Below, in pieces: positions 28,626-36,710 of a stretch of DNA of 64,000 nucleotides. This stretch comes from Microbacterium mangrovi. Its GTDB lineage: Bacteria > Actinomycetota > Actinomycetes > Actinomycetales > Microbacteriaceae. The stretch is taken from positions 62,001-126,000 of the forward strand of contig NZ_JTDK01000010.1 in the NCBI RefSeq assembly GCF_000802305.1, in the 5' to 3' direction. The translations under genes were made by a program, and so were the position numbers. The stretch's first letter is position 1; every line of letters starts with the position of its first letter. A model generated the notes under the pieces. That model had not been told where the DNA came from. It made no database searches and saw nothing but the letters and a program-made list of their open reading frames with translations.

Positions 28626-30785
28626 TCAGCCGCCGATGCCGCGGATGACGGGCGTGTGGAACGTGCCGCCGAACACGCGCTCGGACGCGCCCTCGCGATC
28701 GAGGTAGGGTGATGCGCCCCCGTCGATGAAGGGCCAGCCGGCACCGAGGATGAGGCACAGGTCGATGTCCTGCACCTCCGGCACCACGCCCTCGTCGAGC
28801 ATGAGACGGATCTCCTGCGTCAGGCCGTCCTGGACGCGGCGGAGGATCTCGGACTCGGATGCCGGGCTGTCGCCCACCGCGCCCTTGAGCGTCTTCTGCG
28901 CGTCCTTGGTCCAGCCGGTGACCCGCCCGGCCTTGTCCTTCTCGACGACCTGCGGCAGCGCCGCGAGCGCGTGGAAGTTCTCGTTCGCGTAGAAGCGGTC
29001 GGGGAAAGCGTGCGCCATCGTGTCCTGCACGTGCGCGGCCACCTTCCAGCCGACCAGATCGATGAGCTGGAACGGCTTCATCGGCAGGCCGAGCGGCTCG
29101 AAGGCCTTCTCGACGGTGAGCAGCGGGGTGCCCTCGTACAGGGCGCGTGCGGCTTCACCGAACACCTTCGCCAGAAGACGGTTGACCACGAAGCCGGGGG
29201 CATCCGCGGTCAGGACGGCGTTCTTTCCCAGGCCACGCGCGACGACGAACGCCGTCGAGAGCGCCTCGGGCGTCGTGTGCGAGGTCTTCACGATCTCGAT
29301 GAGCGGCATCACCGCCACCGGGTTGAAGAAGTGGAAGCCGACGAGGCGCTCCGGGTGTGCGAGCTTCTCCCCGATCTCCTCCACCGACAGCGACGAGGTG
29401 TTGGTCGCGAGGATGGCATCCGGTGCGATGATCTTCTCGATCTCGCCGAACACCTGCTGCTTGACGCCGACCTCCTCGAACACGGCCTCGATCACGAAGT
29501 CGCAGTCGGCGTATTCGGCCTTGTCGGTGGTGCCGTGGAGCAGGCCGCGGAGCTTGTTCGCCGTGTCGGCGTCGAGGCGCCCCTTGCCCTCGAGCTTCGC
29601 GATCTCGTCGCGGATGTACTCCAGGCCCTTGTCGACGCGCGCCTGGTCGAGGTCGGTGATCACGACCGGCACCTGGAGCCGGCGCAGGAACAGCAGCGCG
29701 AACTGGCTCGCCATGAGCCCGGCACCGAGCACGCCGACCTTCGTGACCTTCTTGGCGAGGGACTTGTCGGGGGCGCCCACGGGTCGCTTGGCACGCTTTT
29801 GCACCAGGTCGAACGCGTACATCGACGCGGCGAACTGATCCCCCGTGACGAGGTCGGCCAGGGCTTCGTCCTCGCGGGCGAAACCCTCCGCCTTCGTTCC
29901 GCTCTTCGCCTTGTCGAGCAGCTCCAGAGCCGCATAGGGAGACTTCGGCACCGTGCCGATGCGGCTCTCCAGCATCCCGCGAGCGACCTTGATCGCGACC
30001 GGCCACTTGGTGAGACGCTCGATCTTGCCGGGCTCGTTGCGACGGTCGACCTTGATGGATCCGCCGAGCACGCCGTCGGCCCAGCGCAGCGAGTCCTCGA
30101 GGTAGTTCGAGGCCGGGAAGATCGCGTCGAAGATGCCGTAGTCGAAGGCCTGCTGCGGCTTGAGCATGCGGTTCTGCTTCAACGGGTTCGAGATGACCAC
30201 CTCGAGGGCGTTCTCGATGCCGATGAGGTTCGGCAGGAGGTACGCGCCGCCCCAGCCCGGGATGATTCCGAGGAAGACCTCCGGCAGAGCCACCGCCGCG
30301 GCGGAGGCATCCACCGTGCGGTACGTCGAGTTCAGCGCGATCTCGAGGCCGCCGCCGAGCGCCAGCCCGTTCACGAAGGCGAAGGACGGGACGCCGAGGT
30401 CTGCGAGCGAGCCGAGCACCTTGTGGCCGAGCTGGGCGATGAGCTTGGCGTTGGCCTTGGATCCGACCTGCGAGATGTCGGAGAGGTCGGCGCCGGCGGC
30501 CATGATGTACTGCTTGCCGGTGATGCCGACCGCCTGGATCTCGCCGGCGGCCGCACGGGACCTGAGTCCGGCGAGGGTCTCGCCCAGCTCGGTCAGGGTC
30601 GCGGGCCCGAGGGTGTTCGGCCGCGTGTGATCGCGGCCGTTGTCCAGCGTGATGAGGGCGAGCGTGCGGCCCGAGGCCAGGCGGATGTCGCGCACACGCG
30701 AGTGCGTGACGACCTCGTCGGCGGTGGGGGCCTGGATGGGCGAGAAGTCGATCTCGTCGTAGTTCGTCATCGGTTCGTCGCTCAC
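28626..30785 (-). CDS. fadB: Trifunctional-type 3-hydroxyacyl-CoA dehydrogenase / enoyl-CoA hydratase
   Basis: This 719-residue fusion for fatty-acid beta-oxidation hydrates enoyl-CoA and oxidises 3-hydroxyacyl-CoA with NAD+. The N-terminal crotonase domain (about 1-310) includes GKQYIMAAGADLSD and ALGGGLEIAL for the oxyanion hole. The NAD-binding domain begins VTKVGVLGAGLMASQFA (about 335). It is followed by ATNTSSLSVEEIGE and VGFHFFNPVAVMPLIEIV, then two C-terminal dimerisation domains. The GTG at 30785 overlaps the thiolase TGA (GTGA), matching other couplings in the window. The ATG at 30770 is the alternative and gives 714 residues. It forms an operon with the thiolase. Confidence 0.9.
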   Translation of the reverse strand: MSDEPMTNYDEIDFSPIQAPTADEVVTHSRVRDIRLASGRTLALITLDNGRDHTRPNTLGPATLTELGETLAGLRSRAAAGEIQAVGITGKQYIMAAGADLSDISQVGSKANAKLIAQLGHKVLGSLADLGVPSFAFVNGLALGGGLEIALNSTYRTVDASAAAVALPEVFLGIIPGWGGAYLLPNLIGIENALEVVISNPLKQNRMLKPQQAFDYGIFDAIFPASNYLEDSLRWADGVLGGSIKVDRRNEPGKIERLTKWPVAIKVARGMLESRIGTVPKSPYAALELLDKAKSGTKAEGFAREDEALADLVTGDQFAASMYAFDLVQKRAKRPVGAPDKSLAKKVTKVGVLGAGLMASQFALLFLRRLQVPVVITDLDQARVDKGLEYIRDEIAKLEGKGRLDADTANKLRGLLHGTTDKAEYADCDFVIEAVFEEVGVKQQVFGEIEKIIAPDAILATNTSSLSVEEIGEKLAHPERLVGFHFFNPVAVMPLIEIVKTSHTTPEALSTAFVVARGLGKNAVLTADAPGFVVNRLLAKVFGEAARALYEGTPLLTVEKAFEPLGLPMKPFQLIDLVGWKVAAHVQDTMAHAFPDRFYANENFHALAALPQVVEKDKAGRVTGWTKDAQKTLKGAVGDSPASESEILRRVQDGLTQEIRLMLDEGVVPEVQDIDLCLILGAGWPFIDGGASPYLDREGASERVFGGTFHTPVIRGIGG

Positions 30786-31987
30786 TTCTTCCGCTTGCCG
30801 TCGTAGTGCGGGTTCTCCCAGATGACCGAGCCGCCCTGCCCGAGCCCCACACACATGGCGGTGAGTCCGTAGCGGACGTCGGGGCGCTCGGCGAACTGCG
30901 CGGCCAGCTGGATCATGAGGCGCACGCCGGATGCCGCCAGCGGGTGGCCGAGCGCGATCGCCCCGCCCCACTGGTTGACGCGCGGGTCGTCGTCGGCGAT
31001 GCCGAAGTGGTCCAGGAGCGAGATCACCTGGATGGCGAACGCCTCGTTCAGTTCGAAGAGGCCGATGTCGGTGATCGACAGACCCGCCTTGTGCAGGGCC
31101 TTCTCCGTCGAGGGGATCGGGCCGATGCCCATGATCTCCGGCTGCACGCCGGCGAAGGCGAACGAGACCATCCGCATCTTCGGCGTGAGTCCCAGCTCCT
31201 TGACTGCGGCGCCGCCGGCGAGCAGCGACATGGTCGCCCCGTCGGTGAGCGGCGAGGAGGTGCCGGCCGTGACCCGGCCGTGCGGCCGGAACGGGGTCTT
31301 CAAACCAGCGAGGTCCGCCATCGTCGTCTGCGGGCGACGCCCCTCGTCTTCCGTGGCCAGGCCCCAGGAGCCGTCGGCATCCTTGACGGCCACCGGGACC
31401 AGGTCGGGCTGGAGCTTGCCGGCGTCGTACGCGGCCTGCGCCTTGTGCTGGCTGAGCATCCCGTACCGGTCCGAGCGCTCCTTGGTGAAGTGCGGGAACC
31501 GGTCGAAGATGCGCTCCGCGGTGACGCCCATGTTCAGCGCCGCCGGGTCGACCATCTTCTCCGCGACGAAGCGGGGATTCGGGTCGGCGTTGCCGCCGAT
31601 CGGGTGGTGCCCCATGTGCTCCACGCCACCCGCGAGGGCGACGTCGTACATGCCGGAGCCGATCGACGCGCCCATGGTCGCGACGCTGGTCATCGCGCCC
31701 GCGCACATCCGGTCGATCGCGAATCCGGGCACCGTCTGCGGCAGGCCTGCGAGGATCGCGACCGAGCGACCCAGGGTCAGGCCCTGGTCTCCGGTCTGAC
31801 TCGTCGCGGCGATCGCGACATCGTCGATGCGGTCCGCAGGGACGCCGGGATTGCGCTCCATGAGTCCGATGGTCGCCTTCACGGCGAGATCATCGGCGCG
31901 GGTGTTCCAGTACATGCCTTTTTCGCCGGCGCGCCCGAACGGGGTGCGCATTCCATCGACGAAGTAGACGTCCGAAAGCTCGGCCAC
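30782..31987 (-). CDS. fadA: Acetyl-CoA acyltransferase (thiolase)
   Basis: This 401-residue thiolase cleaves 3-ketoacyl-CoA to acetyl-CoA and shortened acyl-CoA. The nucleophilic cysteine is in AIDRMCAGAMTSVATM. The histidine is in NQWGGAIALGHPLAASG and the second cysteine in LTAMCVGLGQGGSVIWE. The GTG start (VAELSDVYFVDG) has a GGAGG ribosome binding site seven bases upstream. It is the first gene of the two-gene beta-oxidation operon with the fused hydratase/dehydrogenase. This is the usual FadA/FadB partnership, though promoter-proximal here. Confidence 0.93.
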   Translation of the reverse strand: MAELSDVYFVDGMRTPFGRAGEKGMYWNTRADDLAVKATIGLMERNPGVPADRIDDVAIAATSQTGDQGLTLGRSVAILAGLPQTVPGFAIDRMCAGAMTSVATMGASIGSGMYDVALAGGVEHMGHHPIGGNADPNPRFVAEKMVDPAALNMGVTAERIFDRFPHFTKERSDRYGMLSQHKAQAAYDAGKLQPDLVPVAVKDADGSWGLATEDEGRRPQTTMADLAGLKTPFRPHGRVTAGTSSPLTDGATMSLLAGGAAVKELGLTPKMRMVSFAFAGVQPEIMGIGPIPSTEKALHKAGLSITDIGLFELNEAFAIQVISLLDHFGIADDDPRVNQWGGAIALGHPLAASGVRLMIQLAAQFAERPDVRYGLTAMCVGLGQGGSVIWENPHYDGKRKK

Positions 31988-32060
31988 TCTGCCTCCAAAT
32001 TCAGGGGATGCAGCCAGCCTAGGTCGGCCTCCGAGGGCGTCGGAATCGGGTGTGGCGAAC

Positions 32061-33257
32061 CTACGAAGCCGGTTCGGTCGCCTCGTCGGCCGATTGCACG
32101 GAACCCACAAAGGCATCGGCGATCAGCTGTGCAGTCTCTTCAATCTGCCAGGGGCGTGCGCCGAGATCGGCGAGCGCGGCACCGATCGGCGCGGCACCGT
32201 ATTCGGCCGGCGGCTCCCAGGCGACCCGGCGCAGAAGCTCGGGGGTGAGGAGGTTCTCGGTGGGCATGTGCAGCTCTTCGGCGTGCGCCTCGACGGCCGG
32301 ACGCGCGGACTTCAGCCGGGCGTCGGCCTCCGGGTTGCGGTCGGCCCACGCGCGCGGGGGCGGCAGGGCGTCGCCATGGACGCGGGCACGGGGGAGGTCG
32401 GTCGTGGCGCGCCCCGCTTCGATCGCCGCCCACCACCGGTCCAGCTGGCTGCGGCTCGCTCGGCCGTTGAACTCCTTCACGGCGGCGAGCTCCTGCTTCG
32501 ACCGCGGCTCGGCCAGCACGGCCGCCACCAGGGCGCGGTCGGGAACCAGACGGCCCGGGGCGACATCCTGCTCGCGCGCGTATTCGTCGCGTGCCTGCCA
32601 CAGGGCCCGGGCGACCGCGAGGTTCCGCTGTCCGCGCACGGCGTGCAGACCGCTCAGGCGCCGCCACGGGTCCTCGCGCTGGGGCTTGGGCTCGCGAGTG
32701 CGCACCGCGTCGAACTCCTGCGCGGCGATCACCTCTTTGTGCTGGTCGGTGATCTCGTGTGCGAGCACGTCGCGGACGTCGACCAGGTGCAGCACGTCCA
32801 GCGCCGCATATTCGAGCCACGGCTGGGGGAGGGGCCGAGTCGACCAGTCCGCCGCCGAATGCGCCTTCGCGAGGCTGATGCCCAGTGTCTCCTCGACGAC
32901 CGCGCCCAGCCCGAAACGATCATGACCGAGCAGCCGCGAAGCCAGTTCGGTGTCGAAGATGCGCGGCGGCACGAGGTCGAGCTCGCGCAGCGAGGGGAGG
33001 TCCTGGCTGGCGGCGTGGAACACCCACTCCTCGTCGCCGATCGCGCGCTGCAGGGCGGTGAAGTCCTGCACCGACGGCGCGTCGAAGAGGTACACGCCGG
33101 CATCGCGTCGGAAGACCTGGATCAGGTAGGCGCGCTGCGAATAGCGGAAGCCGGATGCCCGCTCGACGTCCACCGCCACCGGCCCGCGCCCGGCGTGCAG
33201 TGCTTCGGCGGCTGCTGCGAGCCCCGCAGCATCCCCGATCACGTCATAGTCCGTCAC
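32061..33257 (-). CDS. rnd: Ribonuclease D-like 3'-5' exonuclease
   Basis: This 398-residue protein has a DEDD exonuclease domain at about residues 15-190. VAVDVERASGFRY supplies the first acidic pair, HAASQDLPSL and IFDTELASRLLG the third, and WLEYAALDVLHLVDVRD the last. One or two HRDC-like helical domains follow (LSGLHAVRGQRNLAVARALW and later). RNase D enzymes trim tRNA 3' ends and other RNAs. The GTG start overlaps the TGA of the DUF3000 gene, so the pair is coupled, which is a conserved actinobacterial arrangement. Confidence 0.9.
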   Translation of the reverse strand: MTDYDVIGDAAGLAAAAEALHAGRGPVAVDVERASGFRYSQRAYLIQVFRRDAGVYLFDAPSVQDFTALQRAIGDEEWVFHAASQDLPSLRELDLVPPRIFDTELASRLLGHDRFGLGAVVEETLGISLAKAHSAADWSTRPLPQPWLEYAALDVLHLVDVRDVLAHEITDQHKEVIAAQEFDAVRTREPKPQREDPWRRLSGLHAVRGQRNLAVARALWQARDEYAREQDVAPGRLVPDRALVAAVLAEPRSKQELAAVKEFNGRASRSQLDRWWAAIEAGRATTDLPRARVHGDALPPPRAWADRNPEADARLKSARPAVEAHAEELHMPTENLLTPELLRRVAWEPPAEYGAAPIGAALADLGARPWQIEETAQLIADAFVGSVQSADEATEPAS

Positions 33258-33829
33258 GCGCTGCTCCCTCTTGCCCGGAAAACCTGGATGTGCTCCGACC
33301 CGGGCGGGAGTCCTGCGAGCATGCACACGAACTCTGCCCAGGCGGAGACGTGCTGGTCGAACGCGCCGGAGGGAGACCACGACGCCCGCAGCTCCACCTG
33401 CGAGCCCTCTCCCTCGGCCGCGAGTGCCCCGAAGCCCTTGGACAGGGTCTTCGTGGCGGTCCCGGATGCTTGCGTATACGGGGCCCCGCGGGCCTGGAGC
33501 GCGTCGATCAGCCAAGACCAGGCTACGTCCGCGACGAGCGGATCGGTGCCGATCTCGGGTTCGAGCGGCGCCTGGGCGAAGCAGACCACGCGCCAGGGGC
33601 CGTCCCACGGCTCGGGTTCGTCCGGATCGTGCAGCAGGATGAACCGGCCGGTGCCGTAACGGGACTCGCCGGTCTCGTCCGGGCGCACGTCACCGGCCAG
33701 AGCCAATGCATGCGGGGCGAGACCGGACGGCGCCTCGATCTCCCGGACGACGAAGTCGGGACGGAACGACACGGCTCGCACCGACTCGGCGGCAGCAGCG
33801 AAGCTGCCCTCAGAACGAGGGTCTGGCAC
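33254..33829 (-). CDS. DUF3000 domain-containing protein
   Basis: This 191-residue protein matches DUF3000. It has VRPDETGESRYGTGRFILLHDP in its middle and the family signature GTATKTLSKGFGALA toward the C-terminus, ending with LAGLPPGSEHI. No function is known. Members are encoded immediately upstream of ribonuclease D, as here, so a role in RNA metabolism is possible. The GTG start is six bases after TAGTCT, indicating a leaderless message that begins the DUF3000-rnd operon. Confidence 0.9.
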   Translation of the reverse strand: MPDPRSEGSFAAAAESVRAVSFRPDFVVREIEAPSGLAPHALALAGDVRPDETGESRYGTGRFILLHDPDEPEPWDGPWRVVCFAQAPLEPEIGTDPLVADVAWSWLIDALQARGAPYTQASGTATKTLSKGFGALAAEGEGSQVELRASWSPSGAFDQHVSAWAEFVCMLAGLPPGSEHIQVFRARGSSA

Positions 33830-33835
33830 GCCGAC

Positions 33836-33841
33836 AGACTA
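33836..33841 (-). promoter_or_regulatory. -10 hexamer TAGTCT, leaderless DUF3000-rnd promoter
   Basis: TAGTCT on the minus strand ends six bases before the GTG at 33829. It shares two bases with the divergent plus-strand hexamer at 33840-33845. Confidence 0.65.
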
Positions 33842-33845
33842 GAGT
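33840..33845 (+). promoter_or_regulatory. -10 hexamer TAGAGT of the alpha/beta hydrolase gene
   Basis: TAGAGT lies nine bases before the ATG at 33855, giving a leader of about two or three bases. It overlaps the divergent minus-strand -10 by TA. Confidence 0.55.
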
Positions 33846-33854
33846 GAACGTTCG

Positions 33855-35066
33855 ATGAAGCCCTCCAGGCGCGCCGTGCGGCGCGACGTCGACCCCCGCC
33901 TCGCCACCGGCGTGCGCGCAGCAGCCTTCGCGCTCGGCGGCGCGCTGGCGGCCGTGACCGGAGCCATGGCCGTGCTGACCGTCTCGGCAGCACGCAAAGT
34001 CGTGGCCCCGGCTGTTCGGATCCCCGATACCCGCATCCTCGATCTGGACGTCGCCGCCCAGACCATCACGCTCGGCCGCACGCCGGACACCGAACTGCCC
34101 GGCAGGTACGGACTGTTCACGTCCGGAACCCAGACCTACGTGAAGCTCGGCTCCGTGCTGGCGGAGGACGCCTCCTCGGTGAAGCGGAAACTCCTGACCG
34201 AAGTGCCCTCGAATGCGCACCTCGCGGCCGAGGCCGGATTCAGCGGGTGGTACTACGACAGCCCCGAGCAGCTGCACCTGCCTTTCACCGAGGAGCTCAT
34301 CGGGACGTCGGCGGGCGTCTGCCCGGCCTGGCTGTTCGACGGCGACTCGGACACCTGGGTCATCCAGGTGCACGGACGCGGCACCACGCGCTCGGAGTGC
34401 CTGCGTGCCGTTCCGGTCTTCCACGCGCTCGGGATGCCGGTGCTGGTGGTGTCCTACCGCAACGACGGCGAAGGCGCCCGCACGCGCGGCGGACGGTACG
34501 CGCTCGGCGCGACCGAATGGCGCGACGTCGACGCCGCGATCGGATTCGCGATGCGCGCCGGGGCGCGCCGCGTGGTGCTCATGGGCTGGTCCATGGGCGG
34601 CGCGATCGTGCTCCAGACGGCGCTCAACGCGGCCCGGCGGGACTCCATCGCGGGGATCATCCTGGAATCGCCCGTCGTCGACTGGCGCAACGTGCTGCAC
34701 TTCCAGGCGCGCCAGATGCGGCTCCCGGGGGTCGTGACCTCGCTGGCCCTCGGCACTCTGGAGTCGGAATGGACCGCGCCGCTGGCGCGGACCGCTCCGA
34801 TCTCCTTCGACCGGCTCGACGTCGTGGCCCGCGCCGGGGAGCTTCGGCATCCCATCCTGCTGCTGCACTCCGACGACGACGGCTACGTGCCGGCGGACGC
34901 CTCCCACGCGCTCGCCGCGGCCAGGCCGGATCTGGTCGACATGGAGGTCTTCACCGGCGCCCGGCACACGAAGCTGTGGAACTACGACCAGAAGCGCTGG
35001 ACCGACGCGATCACCGCGTGGCTGGAGCGCACGGGCATGACCGTGACGGATCAGACCGCCGACTGA
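33855..35066 (+). CDS. Membrane-anchored alpha/beta hydrolase
   Basis: This 403-residue protein has one N-terminal hydrophobic segment at about residues 18-45, which probably anchors it. An alpha/beta-hydrolase domain follows from about 165. The nucleophile is the serine of MGWSMGGA, the acid is likely in LHSDDDGYVPAD, and the histidine is in FTGARHTKLWN. The VIQVHGRGTTRSEC segment supplies the oxyanion loop. The family includes peptidases, esterases and thioesterases, and the substrate is unknown. Its 3' end overlaps the convergent sufE by 16 bp. Confidence 0.85.
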   Translation: MKPSRRAVRRDVDPRLATGVRAAAFALGGALAAVTGAMAVLTVSAARKVVAPAVRIPDTRILDLDVAAQTITLGRTPDTELPGRYGLFTSGTQTYVKLGSVLAEDASSVKRKLLTEVPSNAHLAAEAGFSGWYYDSPEQLHLPFTEELIGTSAGVCPAWLFDGDSDTWVIQVHGRGTTRSECLRAVPVFHALGMPVLVVSYRNDGEGARTRGGRYALGATEWRDVDAAIGFAMRAGARRVVLMGWSMGGAIVLQTALNAARRDSIAGIILESPVVDWRNVLHFQARQMRLPGVVTSLALGTLESEWTAPLARTAPISFDRLDVVARAGELRHPILLLHSDDDGYVPADASHALAAARPDLVDMEVFTGARHTKLWNYDQKRWTDAITAWLERTGMTVTDQTAD

Positions 35067-35482
35067 GCCGAGATCTGCCGCTTCGCGCGCCGCAGCATCC
35101 CGCCCATACCAGCGATCCGCAGGGGCGACACGGTCTCGGCCAGACCCAGGCTCTGCGGGAAGTCGTCCGGGATGCCGAGCGCGTCGGCGACGCTGAGGCC
35201 CGACATCGCCCGGACCAGGATGCCGGCGAAACCGCGTGTGGTGGGGGATTCGGCCGGTGCCTTGGCGTGCACGCCCACGTGCCCGTCCGTCACACGCAGG
35301 GCGATGAACACCGGAGACTGGCATTCGGCCACGCGCTCGAAGGCGGCGTCCTCGAGATCGGCCGGGACCGGCGGAAGATCGTCGGCGTACTCGAGGAGGA
35401 GCTCGAGCCGCTCCGGCGGGTCGAGCTCGAGGAACTCGTCGCGGATCTCGGCCAGCGACTCCGGGAGGGCGGCATCGGTCAT
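35051..35482 (-). CDS. sufE: SufE family cysteine desulfurase acceptor
   Basis: This 143-residue SufE-fold protein accepts persulfide sulfur from a cysteine desulfurase for Fe-S cluster assembly. The active-site cysteine is in ERVAECQSPVFIAL, followed by SPTTRGFAGILVRAMSGLS. The length is normal. No sufS or other suf gene is nearby, so it is a stand-alone copy. It is convergent with the hydrolase, overlapping its end, and divergent from the zapE-like gene. Confidence 0.92.
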   Translation of the reverse strand: MTDAALPESLAEIRDEFLELDPPERLELLLEYADDLPPVPADLEDAAFERVAECQSPVFIALRVTDGHVGVHAKAPAESPTTRGFAGILVRAMSGLSVADALGIPDDFPQSLGLAETVSPLRIAGMGGMLRRAKRQISAQSAV

Positions 35483-35529
35483 GGAACCATGGTCCCACCG
35501 CTGGGTCCGACGGGGCGCCGGCGGCCGAT

Positions 35530-35535
35530 TAGGCT
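35530..35535 (+). promoter_or_regulatory. -10 hexamer TAGGCT, leaderless zapE promoter
   Basis: TAGGCT ends six bases before the GTG at 35542, with no ribosome binding site. Confidence 0.65.
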
Positions 35536-35541
35536 TGATCG

Positions 35542-36567
35542 GTGGATTCTCCCGGCATCGTGCATCTTGTCGACCGTACGCCGCAGGTCACCGGCGATGA
35601 GATGGTGGCGGCGCTCGTACCGCCCCCGCAGTTCGACGGGGCGACCTTCGAGACCTACCAGGCGGATGCCGCCTACCCCTCTCAGCAGCACGCGAAGGAT
35701 CAGCTCAGCGCGTTCGCACGCGGTCAGGCCGAGCAGCCGCGGGGCGGCCTGTTCCGTCGGCCGAAGAAGGTCGAGCCGCTCAAACCCGGCGTGTACCTCG
35801 ACGGCGGATTCGGCGTCGGCAAAACCCACCTGCTGGCGTCGATCTATCACGCGATGCCGGCCCGCCGGAAGTACTTCGGCTCGTTCATCGAGTACACGGC
35901 GCTCGTGGGGGCGCTCGGCTACCAGAACACGGTGAAGCTGTTCCTCGGTTCGGACCTGCTCTGCATCGACGAGTTCGAACTCGACGACCCGGGCGACACC
36001 ATGGTGATGACCCGGCTGCTGGGGGAGCTGGTGGCCTCCGGAACCCGCCTGGCGGCGACGTCGAACACCCCGCCGAACGCGCTGGGTGAGGGGCGCTTCG
36101 CCGCACAGGACTTCCTCCGCGAGATCCACGCGATGTCCGACAGCTTCGAGACGATCCGCATCGACGGCACCGACTACCGTCAGCGCGCGGTGGACGGGGC
36201 GGCCGCCGTCCTGGACCCGGGAGCGTACGAGGCGGCAATCCATGACGCCGCGGCATCCCGCGCGGTGTCCGACGACGCGTTCGGTGACCTCGTGACGCAC
36301 CTCGCGAAGGTGCATCCGTCGCGGTACATCCGCCTCATCGAAGGCCTCGGGATGATCGGCCTGCGCGACGTCGAGCAGCTTCAGGACCAGTCCGCGGCGC
36401 TGCGGTTCGTCGCGTTCATCGACCGGGCCTACGACGCCCAGGTGCCGATCCGCGCCACCGGGCGCCCGCTCAACGAGGTCTTTGGGGACGAGATGCTCGC
36501 CGGCGGCTATCGCAAGAAGTATCTCCGCGCGATCTCGCGCCTGATCGCACTCACGACCGCGGCTTGA
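35542..36567 (+). CDS. zapE: ZapE/AFG1-like cell-division ATPase
   Basis: This 341-residue AAA-type ATPase of the ZapE/AFG1 family, in E. coli, binds FtsZ and acts at the constricting ring. Its mitochondrial relatives handle membrane proteins. The Walker A motif is in GGFGVGKTHLL (about residues 93-103). Walker B is LLCIDEFELDDPGD, and a sensor-like ATSNTPPNALGEG follows. The C-terminal DYRQRAVDG, HPSRYIRLIEG and AGGYRKKYLRAISRL segments are family-typical. It is leaderless, and the ammonium transporter lies downstream with its own control region. Confidence 0.9.
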   Translation: MDSPGIVHLVDRTPQVTGDEMVAALVPPPQFDGATFETYQADAAYPSQQHAKDQLSAFARGQAEQPRGGLFRRPKKVEPLKPGVYLDGGFGVGKTHLLASIYHAMPARRKYFGSFIEYTALVGALGYQNTVKLFLGSDLLCIDEFELDDPGDTMVMTRLLGELVASGTRLAATSNTPPNALGEGRFAAQDFLREIHAMSDSFETIRIDGTDYRQRAVDGAAAVLDPGAYEAAIHDAAASRAVSDDAFGDLVTHLAKVHPSRYIRLIEGLGMIGLRDVEQLQDQSAALRFVAFIDRAYDAQVPIRATGRPLNEVFGDEMLAGGYRKKYLRAISRLIALTTAA

Positions 36568-36607
36568 CCGGGCGCCGAAACACGCTGTTCACACAGCGGG
36601 CGCGGAC

Positions 36608-36645
36608 GTTACACCCGGGAAACAGACGCGGGCGCACGGGGAAAC
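36608..36645 (+). promoter_or_regulatory. GlnR-like operator upstream of amtB
   Basis: Four 5-mers occur at exact 11-base spacing: GTTAC (36608), GAAAC (36619), a degenerate GGGCG (36630) and GAAAC (36641). This is the layout of the actinobacterial GlnR box (GTnAC-n6-GAAAC repeated). It lies 65 bp before the ammonium transporter, a classic nitrogen-regulated target. The rest of the 143-bp intergenic region holds a GAGAGAGG ribosome binding site near the start. Confidence 0.7.
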
Positions 36646-36710
36646 GTGTGCTCGGGAGACTCTCCTCACCGGCGACCACCCGAGTCGCCACACGAGAGAG
36701 GTCCCCCCTC

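Noticed and set aside
36564..36710. N-terminal extension of the ammonium transporter
   Set aside because: The 49 extra residues are basic, without membrane character, and would overlie the GlnR-like operator. The ATG at 36711 begins the conserved protein.
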